From Flavobacteriales bacterium UBA1531 (GTDB lineage Bacteria > Bacteroidota > Bacteroidia > Flavobacteriales_D > Sanyastnellaceae), in the NCBI GenBank assembly GCA_002323795.1, contig DCPZ01000049.1, forward strand, positions 1 to 22,697: DNA of 22,697 nt, given 5' to 3'. Under the pieces are notes generated by a model that was given only the letters and a program-made list of their open reading frames with translations, was not told where the DNA came from and searched no databases. A program made the position numbers and the translations under genes. Shown in pieces: positions 1 through 8,281 of this stretch (its first letter is position 1; every line of letters begins with the position of its first letter).

Positions 1-2607
1 ATGAATGCCATAAACGACGAGCGCGTCTACATGCGTTCCTTGGCGACGCGGCAGTCAAACCTCGCCCTCTCAAAGCATGTCTCGGAAGGGCTCGACGTAT
101 TGCGAGCCAGTGGATTTGATCTCATCGTACTGGAAACCAGTGGAATTGGTCAAAGTGACACCGAAATCATGGATCATAGCGACGTTTCGCTGTATGTAAT
201 GACACCAGAATTTGGAGCCGCGACACAATTGGAGAAGATCGACATGCTCGACTTCGCTGACGTGGTCGCCATCAATAAGTTTGACAAGCGAGGTGCACTA
301 GACGCCATTCGCGATGTTAGAAAACAATTCAAACGAAATCACGACCTTTGGGAAGCTAAGGATTCCGAGCTCCCGATTGTTGGAACCATTGCGTCACAAT
401 TCAATGACCCGGGAACGAACAAGCTTTTCGACTCGCTCATGAATTGCCTTGCAGAGCGGACAAAGGCACCTTTTGAGGTGCCTGCAACCAAATCGAAGGA
501 ATCGAGTGAAAAACTGTTCGTCATTCCACCGAAACGAACGCGCTACCTCAGCGAAATAGCCGAGCAAATCCGAGCCTATAACGAATGGACCGAGGAGCAA
601 GCTCAGACCGCCCATGAACTTCAATCCTTGCAACAAGTGCAGCGTCTTTTGGTGGACAATGCTTCCGATGCACTTGACCAAAAGACAAAGGAGGTTCGGA
701 TGGAATTGGACCCTAAAATCATGGAGTGGCTCGAGCAATGGCCAGCGTTGAAAGCGCGATATGAAAAAGCCATTTACAGCTTTGAAGTGCGGGGGAAAGA
801 AATCAAAATTGAAACACACAAGGAGAGCCTATCCCATCTTCAAATCCCCAAAATTGCGACTCCGCGAATCTCTGGCTGGGGAGATTTGACACGTTGGTCG
901 CTGCAAGAAAATCTGCCGGGACACTTTCCTTACACTGCTGGCATTTACCCTTTTAAACGCGAAGGAGAGGATCCCGCGAGGATGTTTGCAGGCGAAGGTG
1001 GACCAGAACGGACAAACAGACGATTCCACTATGTATCCCATGACATGCCAGCGAAGCGATTGTCTACGGCATTTGACAGCGTCACATTGTACGGCCGTGA
1101 TCCTGACCGCCGCCCTGACATCTATGGAAAGGTTGGCAACAGCGGTGTAAGCGTATGTTCTGTGGACGATGCCAAGAAACTGTATAGCGGCTTCGACTTA
1201 TGTGATCCCACCAGCAGTGTCTCCATGACCATCAATGGACCTGCACCGATCATTTTAGCCTTTTTCTTGAATGCTGCTACCGATCAACGCTGCGAACAAT
1301 ATATACGAGAGCATGGCCTGGAGGAAGGCGTCGAAAAAGTGCTACGCTCCAAATGGGATGAGCAAGGCATGGCGAGACCGAAATATGAAGGTGATTTGCC
1401 GGAGGGACATAATGGACTCGGACTCATGCTTTTGGGCTGTTCAGGTGATGAAGTGCTCCCGCGTGATGTCTATGAGCGCCTGAAAGCTGAGGCCATGAGC
1501 CAAGTGCGTGGGACAGTGCAAGCTGATATTCTAAAGGAAGACCAAGCGCAAAACACCTGCATCTTTTCAACGGAGTTCGCCTTACGCCTGATGGGTGATG
1601 TCCAAGAATCTTTCATCGAACGCTCAGTTCGCAACTTCTACAGTGTTTCCATCAGCGGCTACCACATTGCTGAAGCAGGTGCCAATCCGATAACGCAATT
1701 GGCGTTTACGCTTGCAAATGGTTTCACCTATGTGGAATATTATTTAAGCCGCGGTATGGACCTGAATCAATTTGGTCCCAATCTGAGCTTTTTCTTTTCC
1801 AACGGCATTGATCCGGAATACGCTGTAATCGGTCGGGTTGCGAGGCGCATATGGGCGAAAGCCATGCGTGAAAAATACAAAGCAAGTTCCCGCGCGCAAA
1901 TGTTGAAGTATCATATCCAGACCTCTGGACGCTCGCTCCATGCGCAAGAAATTGACTTCAACGACATCCGTACGACATTGCAAGCGTTGTACGCGATTTA
2001 CGACAACTGCAATTCCCTGCACACCAACGCCTACGATGAAGCGATCACCACGCCGACGGAACACAGTGTGCGCCGTGCGATGGCCATTCAGCTCATCATC
2101 AACAAAGAATTGGGGTTGACCAAAAATGAAAATCCACTGCAAGGCAGCTTCATCATCGAAGCCTTAACGGACCTTGTGGAAGAAGCCGTTTTGACAGAGT
2201 TCGACCGAATCACAGAACGAGGGGGTGTCATTGGAGCGATGGAGACCATGTATCAGCGTTCCCGCATTCAAGAGGAAAGCCTGCACTACGAAATGCTCAA
2301 GCACACCGGAGAGTTCCCCATCATCGGGGTGAACACCTTCTTGGCCAAAAACGGTTCACCAACACTTACGCCTGGAGAGGTTATTCGGGCGGAACAAGGA
2401 GAAAAAGAAGGACAACTTCTTCAGGTTGAAACCATGCACAAACGCTATGAAGCAGAATCCCGGGAAGCCATTGCATTGGTCAAAAAAGCAGCTGTTGATG
2501 GCGAAAATGTATTCGAATCATTGCTGGATGCTGTGAAGCATTGCACATTGGGACAGCTCAGCGAAGCTTTGTTTGAAGTCGGTGGAGCCTACCGAAGAAA
2601 CATGTGA
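1..2607 (+). CDS. icmF: Fused isobutyryl-CoA mutase IcmF, 5'-truncated by the window edge
   Basis: This is an adenosylcobalamin-dependent mutase fused to its own G-protein chaperone; the family interconverts isobutyryl-CoA and n-butyryl-CoA. The visible 868 residues begin inside the MeaB-like GTPase domain. A LETSGIGQSD switch motif lies near residues 44-53 and the NKFD guanine-specificity motif near 92-95. The mutase (TIM barrel) domain runs from about residue 290 to the end. Full IcmF proteins are roughly 1,100 residues, so the N-terminal B12-binding domain and the P-loop lie upstream. The ATG at base 1 is an internal Met, not a start. Phe318 (in YPFKR) and Gln517 (in QAQNTC) occupy positions where, as I recall, isobutyryl-CoA mutases carry Phe and Gln and methylmalonyl-CoA mutases carry Tyr and Arg, which favours IcmF. 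The stop overlaps the next gene by one base, suggesting co-transcription. The family call is very secure; the substrate is inferred. Confidence 0.95.
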   Translation: MNAINDERVYMRSLATRQSNLALSKHVSEGLDVLRASGFDLIVLETSGIGQSDTEIMDHSDVSLYVMTPEFGAATQLEKIDMLDFADVVAINKFDKRGALDAIRDVRKQFKRNHDLWEAKDSELPIVGTIASQFNDPGTNKLFDSLMNCLAERTKAPFEVPATKSKESSEKLFVIPPKRTRYLSEIAEQIRAYNEWTEEQAQTAHELQSLQQVQRLLVDNASDALDQKTKEVRMELDPKIMEWLEQWPALKARYEKAIYSFEVRGKEIKIETHKESLSHLQIPKIATPRISGWGDLTRWSLQENLPGHFPYTAGIYPFKREGEDPARMFAGEGGPERTNRRFHYVSHDMPAKRLSTAFDSVTLYGRDPDRRPDIYGKVGNSGVSVCSVDDAKKLYSGFDLCDPTSSVSMTINGPAPIILAFFLNAATDQRCEQYIREHGLEEGVEKVLRSKWDEQGMARPKYEGDLPEGHNGLGLMLLGCSGDEVLPRDVYERLKAEAMSQVRGTVQADILKEDQAQNTCIFSTEFALRLMGDVQESFIERSVRNFYSVSISGYHIAEAGANPITQLAFTLANGFTYVEYYLSRGMDLNQFGPNLSFFFSNGIDPEYAVIGRVARRIWAKAMREKYKASSRAQMLKYHIQTSGRSLHAQEIDFNDIRTTLQALYAIYDNCNSLHTNAYDEAITTPTEHSVRRAMAIQLIINKELGLTKNENPLQGSFIIEALTDLVEEAVLTEFDRITERGGVIGAMETMYQRSRIQEESLHYEMLKHTGEFPIIGVNTFLAKNGSPTLTPGEVIRAEQGEKEGQLLQVETMHKRYEAESREAIALVKKAAVDGENVFESLLDAVKHCTLGQLSEALFEVGGAYRRNM

Positions 2608-3479
2608 TGGCCGCGTCCAAAGGAACAGCTGGTGTGGCTTGGATGTTACTTGCCACCGTGCTTTATACAGGAGCGAATCTATGTGTGAAGGCGCTGGCAC
2701 ACCTTCCTACAGAAGAATTGGTTTTCTTGCGATCCATCATATCGTTGGCGTTAACTGCCGGCTGGTTGAAATGGCAAGGCTACTCCTTGCTCGGAGTGAA
2801 TCGAAAGTGGCTCCTCGTTCGCGGTATTTTTGGAACCATCGGGCTCGCGACATTCTTTCACACGTTGCGCCATATTCCGATTGCCAGTGCTACCGTTATC
2901 CAATACCTCAGTCCAATCTTCACGGTGTTGCTTGCCCGATATTTTGATGGACAAAAATCGATGCGTCCGATTCAATGGGCCTTCTTTGCGACAGCCTTCT
3001 TGGGCGTGCTCATGGTCAAGGGGTTCGACGACCGGATCAATTGGCTATACTTTGGGCTGGGCGTCATCAGCGCCATGGCTGCTGCTGTAGCTTACCTCGC
3101 CACAATGAAATGCCGCGACACCGATCACCCTGTTGGTGTTGTCATCTGGTTTCATTTGGTGGCCGTGCCTGTCACGGGTTCATGGACGGCTTTCACATGG
3201 GTTGCACCGGTTGGGTCAGAGTGGCTTCTCGCGATTGCTGTTGGACTCTTGAGTGTGGTTGCACAAGTCTCCATGACCTTTGCTTTGCACCGTGGCGAAG
3301 CCAATGTGATCATGCCTTTCAAATACGTCGGAGCAATACTGGCCTTTGCTTTTGGCTTGCTCCTTTTTGATGAACGATTGAGTGCACTCGCCTTGGTTGG
3401 AATGGGATTGGTCATCGCATCAGTGACTGCCAACACCGTAATCAAGCGACGCGCTGCAGTCCGGGAACTCGAAGTTTAA
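2607..3479 (+). CDS. EamA/DMT-superfamily membrane transporter
   Basis: This is an inner-membrane drug/metabolite transporter family protein of 290 residues, the usual length for two EamA repeats of five helices each. The first repeat contains the typical helix 3-4 pattern VRGIFGTIGLATFFHTLRHI followed by an IASATVIQYLSPIFT segment. The second repeat ends near AFAFGLLLFDERLSALALVG, the family's conserved terminal helices. The substrate cannot be read from sequence. I chose the ATG at 2607, whose A is also the last base of the icmF stop (TGATG), over a GTG one codon earlier. The one-base overlap implies translational coupling with icmF, so export or uptake of an organic acid or amino-acid-related metabolite is possible but unproven. 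The short convergent gap downstream (3480-3588) holds nothing I recognise. Confidence 0.9.
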   Translation: MAASKGTAGVAWMLLATVLYTGANLCVKALAHLPTEELVFLRSIISLALTAGWLKWQGYSLLGVNRKWLLVRGIFGTIGLATFFHTLRHIPIASATVIQYLSPIFTVLLARYFDGQKSMRPIQWAFFATAFLGVLMVKGFDDRINWLYFGLGVISAMAAAVAYLATMKCRDTDHPVGVVIWFHLVAVPVTGSWTAFTWVAPVGSEWLLAIAVGLLSVVAQVSMTFALHRGEANVIMPFKYVGAILAFAFGLLLFDERLSALALVGMGLVIASVTANTVIKRRAAVRELEV

Positions 3480-3588
3480 AGCTTGCGCGCTATCGCACTC
3501 CACCAGTCAAAACCGCTCAAAAATTCAGAAAGGCGAAGGACGGATCAACCAGCAAGTCGAGCACAACATCCATTTGAGTGTTTTTGCC

Positions 3589-4500
3589 TCAATCAACTGA
3601 TGGCAATACTGTTGCCTGATTCCAAATGGCTTGGTCATAAACTGCTTGCAATTTTTTGGTTACATCTCCCTTCTCTCCGCCACCAATGAATCGGCCATCT
3701 ATCATTCGAACATGCGCCAAACCGCCCATTGTACCTGTGGTGAAAACTTCATCGGCCGTATAAAACTCCGAAAGAGAAATGCGGTCCTCTCGAACCTTGA
3801 GCCCTTCTCGCTTTGCCAATTCAATCACGATGTTGCGCGTCAAACCTGGCAAACAAGCAACAGCACTCGGTGTCAAAACCGCACCATCTTTGATGGCGAA
3901 CAAATTCGTCGCGTTGGTTTCCGCCACGAAACCTTCCACATCCAGCATGATTGCATCATCTGCATGAGCGACATTCGCCTCAATTTTTGCAAGAATGTTA
4001 TTGAGCAAGTTGTTGTGATGAATCTTTGAATCCAGCGTTGCAGGTGAATTGCGACGCACGGAGGATGAAATCAATGCAATGCCTTCATCACCGTAGACCA
4101 GTCCTTTGTATTCAGCCAACACGATCAGTGTCGGACCAAAAACGTTCAATCGTGGATCCATACCACTCGTACTTTTCTTACCGCGAGACAGTGTAATCCG
4201 AGCATGAACGCCATCGGTCATCTGATTGGCCTGAAGGGTTTTGAAGATTGCCGAATGGATTTCGTCTGCACTCGGGATATCCGTGAAAGCGAGCGCGTGC
4301 GCTGATGCCCGGAGTCTATCGACATGCTCATTCAGTTGAAACGCGCGTCCTTGTCGAATGCGCAGTCCTTCCCACACCGCATCTCCCCCCTGCACCACAC
4401 TGTCCAGCACACTCACCGAAGCTTCACTTCGAGGCACGAGGCCGTTCACCCAAACCATTGTCTCTTCGTTGCGTGGGTCCGGTTGATTGTATTTGGCCAT
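3589..4500 (-). CDS. Class IV PLP aminotransferase (BCAT/D-amino-acid aminotransferase-like)
   Basis: This is a cytoplasmic fold-type IV PLP enzyme of 303 residues, the normal length for the branched-chain/D-amino-acid aminotransferase family. Visible family features are HVDRLRAS (about 59-66, the Arg that binds the PLP phosphate), Lys159 in LDSKIHHNN as the Schiff-base lysine, the ETNATNLF segment (about 194-201) with the conserved Glu, and TTGTMGG (about 254-260), a phosphate-binding turn. The substrate is unclear; IlvE, DAT and 4-amino-4-deoxychorismate lyase share this fold. The gene follows the sulfotransferase-like gene by 9 bases on the same strand and is the last of a four-gene run. 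I recall that plant BCAT-like proteins fuse a sulfotransferase-like P-loop domain to this same aminotransferase domain, so a joint function with the upstream gene is plausible. Family certain, reaction unknown. Confidence 0.92.
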   Translation of the reverse strand: MAKYNQPDPRNEETMVWVNGLVPRSEASVSVLDSVVQGGDAVWEGLRIRQGRAFQLNEHVDRLRASAHALAFTDIPSADEIHSAIFKTLQANQMTDGVHARITLSRGKKSTSGMDPRLNVFGPTLIVLAEYKGLVYGDEGIALISSSVRRNSPATLDSKIHHNNLLNNILAKIEANVAHADDAIMLDVEGFVAETNATNLFAIKDGAVLTPSAVACLPGLTRNIVIELAKREGLKVREDRISLSEFYTADEVFTTGTMGGLAHVRMIDGRFIGGGEKGDVTKKLQAVYDQAIWNQATVLPSVD

Positions 4501-4509
4501 GAGTCAGTT

Positions 4510-5223
4510 TTACGAGGTGATGATGTGCTGTTGCAATCTCCGAAAAACAGGCTCAACTTCGGCCAGTAAGACTGAAAATTCATTGGATACCGCAGTTACC
4601 TGTTCTGATGCTTGAGGTGACGATTCCCAACCCATCGAGGCATGCACTCGACCGTACCAGTACTTCGCCCACACACCGTCCTCCGGCCTTCCCCCTCTAT
4701 CCCATGAAAGCATCTGCTGCTCAAACGGCAAATTTAAAAAGTCGCAAATATGTTTAAGATTCGGTGCTGGTTTGGCGACCAAATCGTCAGAATCAATCAC
4801 GAGGAATGGCCAATTGTACTGCAGGCATTTTTGGAGCCATTTCCATTGTTCAACATAACAAAGGTCCCTCACCGTTGGATGATCCACATGAGCGCGAAAC
4901 GATCTGATTACTTTGCGCGGGTCTCGGATTAAAAAAACGTGATGATGATCCTGAAATATGCCGTGATCCATGCCTTCCAAATGGTTCGCCATGTGCTTGA
5001 GAAAGACATGTGACCGATCATCGACCCAATCGCTGAGGATGGTGCTCAAATCTGTCGACATGGTCCTCAAAACTTCATCTCGGGAAGGGCGTTTCGCTCC
5101 TGTTCGTTTTAAAAAATGAGCGAACAATGGCTCATCAATGACCCTAAAATCAGTTCTCTGCGCAAAGCTGTACATCAGAGCTGTACTGCAATTGCGCGGG
5201 CCTGACCACAGGGATACCTTCAT
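4510..5223 (-). CDS. Sulfotransferase-like P-loop protein
   Basis: This is a 237-residue cytoplasmic protein with the sulfotransferase fold. The N-terminal strand-loop WSGPRNCSTALMYSF (about 6-20) corresponds to the 5'-phosphosulfate-binding loop. RDPRKVIRSF (about 100-109) corresponds to the 3'-phosphate-binding motif, with Arg100 and Ser108 in the expected places. A YVEQWKWLQKCL helix and a DSDDL motif follow, as in bacterial sulfotransferase family proteins. PAPS use is therefore possible but not demonstrated, and some members of this branch may bind other nucleotides. The gene starts 3 bases after the stop of the CotH-type gene and ends 9 bases before the aminotransferase, so the three are probably translated from one mRNA. 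No signal peptide is visible. The acceptor is unknown: a small amino-acid-derived molecule linked to the adjacent aminotransferase is one option, a surface polymer is another. Confidence 0.85.
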   Translation of the reverse strand: MKVSLWSGPRNCSTALMYSFAQRTDFRVIDEPLFAHFLKRTGAKRPSRDEVLRTMSTDLSTILSDWVDDRSHVFLKHMANHLEGMDHGIFQDHHHVFLIRDPRKVIRSFRAHVDHPTVRDLCYVEQWKWLQKCLQYNWPFLVIDSDDLVAKPAPNLKHICDFLNLPFEQQMLSWDRGGRPEDGVWAKYWYGRVHASMGWESSPQASEQVTAVSNEFSVLLAEVEPVFRRLQQHIITS

Positions 5224-5226
5224 CGC

Positions 5227-8200
5227 TTATCGCACCACAGAAACGCTTCCGTTGATTTTGCGAGGCGACAATTCGTGGACGGATTGAACTTCCAGCATGA
5301 ACATGTAAAGTCCATCCCTCACGAAGTGACCACCGGATTGATGCTCACCAATCCACGGCTCCTCTGGGTTGAAAGATTCAAATACGACTTCTCCCCAGCG
5401 ATTCATCACCGTCAAATGATATGAATCTGTCTTAAATGCATCACCAACAGGTAAAAAAGCATCGTTCAAACCATCGTTATTTGGACTGAATGCGTTGGGC
5501 ACATACATCGCAAAATCAACAGGACGGAAGTACGCGACAATCTCTTCGTAATCTTCAACAGGGAGGGTGATGCTTGGCGATTTGGAATCCGGGTTTGGGA
5601 TAGCATTTGCTACTTCCCATCGTTCAAATTCCCAAAATTCTATCGGTGAAGCCTCTGCATTCAATAACCCGTCGAGCTCCAATCCCCCTGACCATTGATT
5701 GGTCACAATCACTTCGCCCCCTTCGAGCCGGATAGCACCTTTTAGCGCTGGTTCTACGCGCACATTGAGGTCCACGTGAGGAATCAATTCAAAATTGGCA
5801 GTAACCGTGGCGGCCTGTGTGATCGAGATTCCTCCTTCAGGATCGAGCGGAGATGGGCTCACATCGGTACCCGTGGAAGTCCAGCCCGTGAAGACGTGCC
5901 ATTCATCCAATCCAATGGCTTCAACTGTGTGCGCTCCATACTCCAATGTTTCAGTTGCCGGATAATTCGCCAGTGATGCTCCATCTAAGATGATGTTGCC
6001 TGCTCCGGCAGGATTCACGTCGAAAACAACTTCTTGTGGATCAGCATTGGCTGCGAAATAAGCAATGATGGTGGCATCTCCATTGAGTGTAAAATTCAAG
6101 TTCGGATTGGTCGGATTGGTCAAGGCCACATCTCCGTCAAGAACGTCCCAGAATAAAAACAATTCTCCGTATTCCTCTTGTGCTTCGAGCATCATGGGCA
6201 CACCTGCGAAATAAGTTGCATCAAGTGGCATGTCGTAAGGTCCAATGTCTACGGAGTTCACTTCAATTTGCCCGAGACCATCAATGATGATTGTGAGCGT
6301 GACTGCCTCCACATCATAACAATCTTCAATGCCACCAATCAATGTTTCGGCACAACGCTCATCAATGAAATCGTGAATCTCCTGAACGTTTTCCTGCCAT
6401 GCATTGTAATTGCCCTCCCAACGCTCAATCTGACGCGGCATTTCAGGATCAATGACCGCAATCATGCTGTCCAGAACAGCATGCATGTTGTCACAACTAA
6501 AGTGGGTATTGCTCAGGTCTGCCCACCTGTTGATGTATGTGGCCCAGAACTCTTCGTTCTCAAGCAATGCATTGAATATGGGAATATGGCCCTGCCCGCC
6601 AGGATCATTCAACGATTCTGGATTGCACGGATCTGCATCAGGTCCTTGCGTTGGTATGCCTGTGTAGTTGGCGCCATGACCAAAGGTGTTGTCCATATCC
6701 CAAAGGGCATATCTCCACTTCTTGCCTGATCCATCGGGGTGTCGGCCACGCCACCAAGCTGTATTCCAGTTGAGCCAGTCGGCGCAGACTACGAAAGAAT
6801 TCAACAAGACATAATCGATCATGCTCATCGTGTTGAATACGCTTTGAACGTATTCATAATTTGCAGCCACCGTCATGTCTTCCGTTGTGATGAAGTCGAC
6901 CAAAGGGTCCCAATCGGCATCGCTACCGTATTCCACCCAGGTACCACCCCAAGTTTTCATGAAATCTACAAAATGCCTTGGCTGGTCATAGTATTCCGTG
7001 GTGAAATCCAAATCATCAACCTTTTCTCGAAACTCGTAGACGCCCCAATATTCGCCATTCAAATAGACAATGCAGCTTTCGTTCGTTCGCTCATCGACCT
7101 TAAGATCAGCGAGATGACTTAATGTTTGAACATACGCATCTCGGATGTGGCCTCCCCCAGAATAGGGATAATTGTCGTTGGCAGCCGCTTTAAAAATCAA
7201 ACGCTGATACTCTTGACGATCTTTGACATGAAAAAGTGGTGCTGGGATCGCGTGGGTATGCCCCATTTGATCTCTCGTGATGTAGTCAAAACCTTTTTGA
7301 GGATAAGCATTGGAATCGTTTCCGTGCTCATTGGAATCACCACTCGCCTCGCACCAAAATGTTCCATCTGGATTGAAAAATTCCAAGTGGCATGGTTCAT
7401 CCGGGTTACCGCCCCCCCAGCCTCCAGGCCAGTTGCCATCTTCAAGTTCATCTCCTGTTGCAGAAACGACTATCATTGAGTGACTGTCGTCACCGGTGAA
7501 ATAAGTGTTCGTGTTGAGATGAGAACCCGCCAATGCGCCGGAAGGGTCAAAGGCTCGAACACGGATTACCGTTGTTTCATTCACCGTTATTGGCCCCGTA
7601 TACAGCGCATCCGCATCAGTGGGTGCATAACCGTTTGTCGTGTAGTGGACGTCGTAACCCGCTGGAACTGTAACAGAAACATTTACGCCACCAGAATAGT
7701 AACCCGACTGTTCTACAAACAAGGGTGTTGGAGCGTAATCACTGAAAAGCTCGGGATTGGCAACATCCACGCCTTCTCCTGGCGTTGGATTCGTGCACAA
7801 CATCCAATCATTCGTTCCCTCGACACGGGTCCAACTGTGATCCGCCTGATTGGGCGTCCAGTCCACACCGAATGTGTAAGATTCGAGAACATTTCCCGCT
7901 GGATCCGAGAATACAATTGACTCTCCGATGGTTTGAGTGACCTTAAAGTTCGTGTTTAGATAACCACCGGTGTACAACATTTCCGGCACTTCACCTTCAT
8001 TCGAGCAGATCACCAATAGGTAGCCCCCAGCAGGAACGATTGTTCCTGCTGGAATCTCAAACATGTCGGTATTGTCAGGGTTATCTGACAAGAAGTACCC
8101 CCCCAAATCCGCGTCCGTTGGACCGGCGTTGTAGAATTCAACGTAATCCTCATTATCTCCCGCAACACCAAGAGAATAATTGGCTGCTGAAAACTCACTA

Positions 8201-8268
8201 ATGATGACCTGAGAAGACACCAATGTGCCGCACAATAAGCCGATTAAAGACAGTACAAATGATTTCAT
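5227..8268 (-). CDS. Secreted CotH-family kinase protein with LTD and T9SS type B domain
   Basis: This is a 1,013-residue exported multidomain protein. I chose the ATG at 8268, which gives the signal peptide MKSFVLSLIGLLCGTLVSSQ; an upstream ATG at 8292 would add eight residues and overlap the preceding gene. The domains, in order, are a lamin-tail domain (about 20-135, starting VIISEFSAAN), a chitobiase/hexosaminidase C-terminal-like beta-sandwich (about 182-257, HYTTNGYAP), and a CotH kinase domain (about 290-560). Then come two or three InlB/bacterial-repeat-like segments (about 655-915, with TGW and ANF/AYF signatures), and a gliding-motility/T9SS type B C-terminal domain (about 921-1013, VPNAFSPNNDGLND). 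The CotH metal-binding motif WDMDNTFG (Asp524, Asp526) is intact, so kinase activity is likely. CotH proteins are Fam20C-like protein kinases; here the substrate would be at the cell surface or in the matrix. The gene starts 13 bases after the lysyl oxidase gene. Confidence 0.93.
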   Translation of the reverse strand: MKSFVLSLIGLLCGTLVSSQVIISEFSAANYSLGVAGDNEDYVEFYNAGPTDADLGGYFLSDNPDNTDMFEIPAGTIVPAGGYLLVICSNEGEVPEMLYTGGYLNTNFKVTQTIGESIVFSDPAGNVLESYTFGVDWTPNQADHSWTRVEGTNDWMLCTNPTPGEGVDVANPELFSDYAPTPLFVEQSGYYSGGVNVSVTVPAGYDVHYTTNGYAPTDADALYTGPITVNETTVIRVRAFDPSGALAGSHLNTNTYFTGDDSHSMIVVSATGDELEDGNWPGGWGGGNPDEPCHLEFFNPDGTFWCEASGDSNEHGNDSNAYPQKGFDYITRDQMGHTHAIPAPLFHVKDRQEYQRLIFKAAANDNYPYSGGGHIRDAYVQTLSHLADLKVDERTNESCIVYLNGEYWGVYEFREKVDDLDFTTEYYDQPRHFVDFMKTWGGTWVEYGSDADWDPLVDFITTEDMTVAANYEYVQSVFNTMSMIDYVLLNSFVVCADWLNWNTAWWRGRHPDGSGKKWRYALWDMDNTFGHGANYTGIPTQGPDADPCNPESLNDPGGQGHIPIFNALLENEEFWATYINRWADLSNTHFSCDNMHAVLDSMIAVIDPEMPRQIERWEGNYNAWQENVQEIHDFIDERCAETLIGGIEDCYDVEAVTLTIIIDGLGQIEVNSVDIGPYDMPLDATYFAGVPMMLEAQEEYGELFLFWDVLDGDVALTNPTNPNLNFTLNGDATIIAYFAANADPQEVVFDVNPAGAGNIILDGASLANYPATETLEYGAHTVEAIGLDEWHVFTGWTSTGTDVSPSPLDPEGGISITQAATVTANFELIPHVDLNVRVEPALKGAIRLEGGEVIVTNQWSGGLELDGLLNAEASPIEFWEFERWEVANAIPNPDSKSPSITLPVEDYEEIVAYFRPVDFAMYVPNAFSPNNDGLNDAFLPVGDAFKTDSYHLTVMNRWGEVVFESFNPEEPWIGEHQSGGHFVRDGLYMFMLEVQSVHELSPRKINGSVSVVR

Positions 8269-8281
8269 TTCTTGCGTAAAC

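Noticed and set aside
1..3. ATG at the first base as the true start of the mutase gene
   Set aside because: The protein starts inside the GTPase domain, without P-loop or B12-binding domain, and the first residues match internal IcmF sequence; the gene continues upstream.
394..819. Minus-strand open frame of 141 residues inside icmF
   Set aside because: It lies wholly within a well-conserved gene on the other strand, with no recognisable family features.
2573..3370. Open frames overlapping the EamA gene in other frames
   Set aside because: They are shadows of a complete, well-supported transporter reading frame and have no family similarity.
3574..3592. Possible terminator TTGAG...CTCAA at the end of the aminotransferase gene
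   Set aside because: The stem is only five pairs, the loop contains the T-run and it overlaps the stop codon; too weak to call.
3483..3689. 68-residue plus-strand frame after the EamA gene
   Set aside because: It runs into the 3' end of the aminotransferase gene on the opposite strand and has a low-complexity, unremarkable composition.
6178..7920. Plus-strand open frames (183, 127, 117 and 146 residues) opposite the CotH-type gene
   Set aside because: They are antisense shadows; the minus-strand frame has continuous domain structure throughout.
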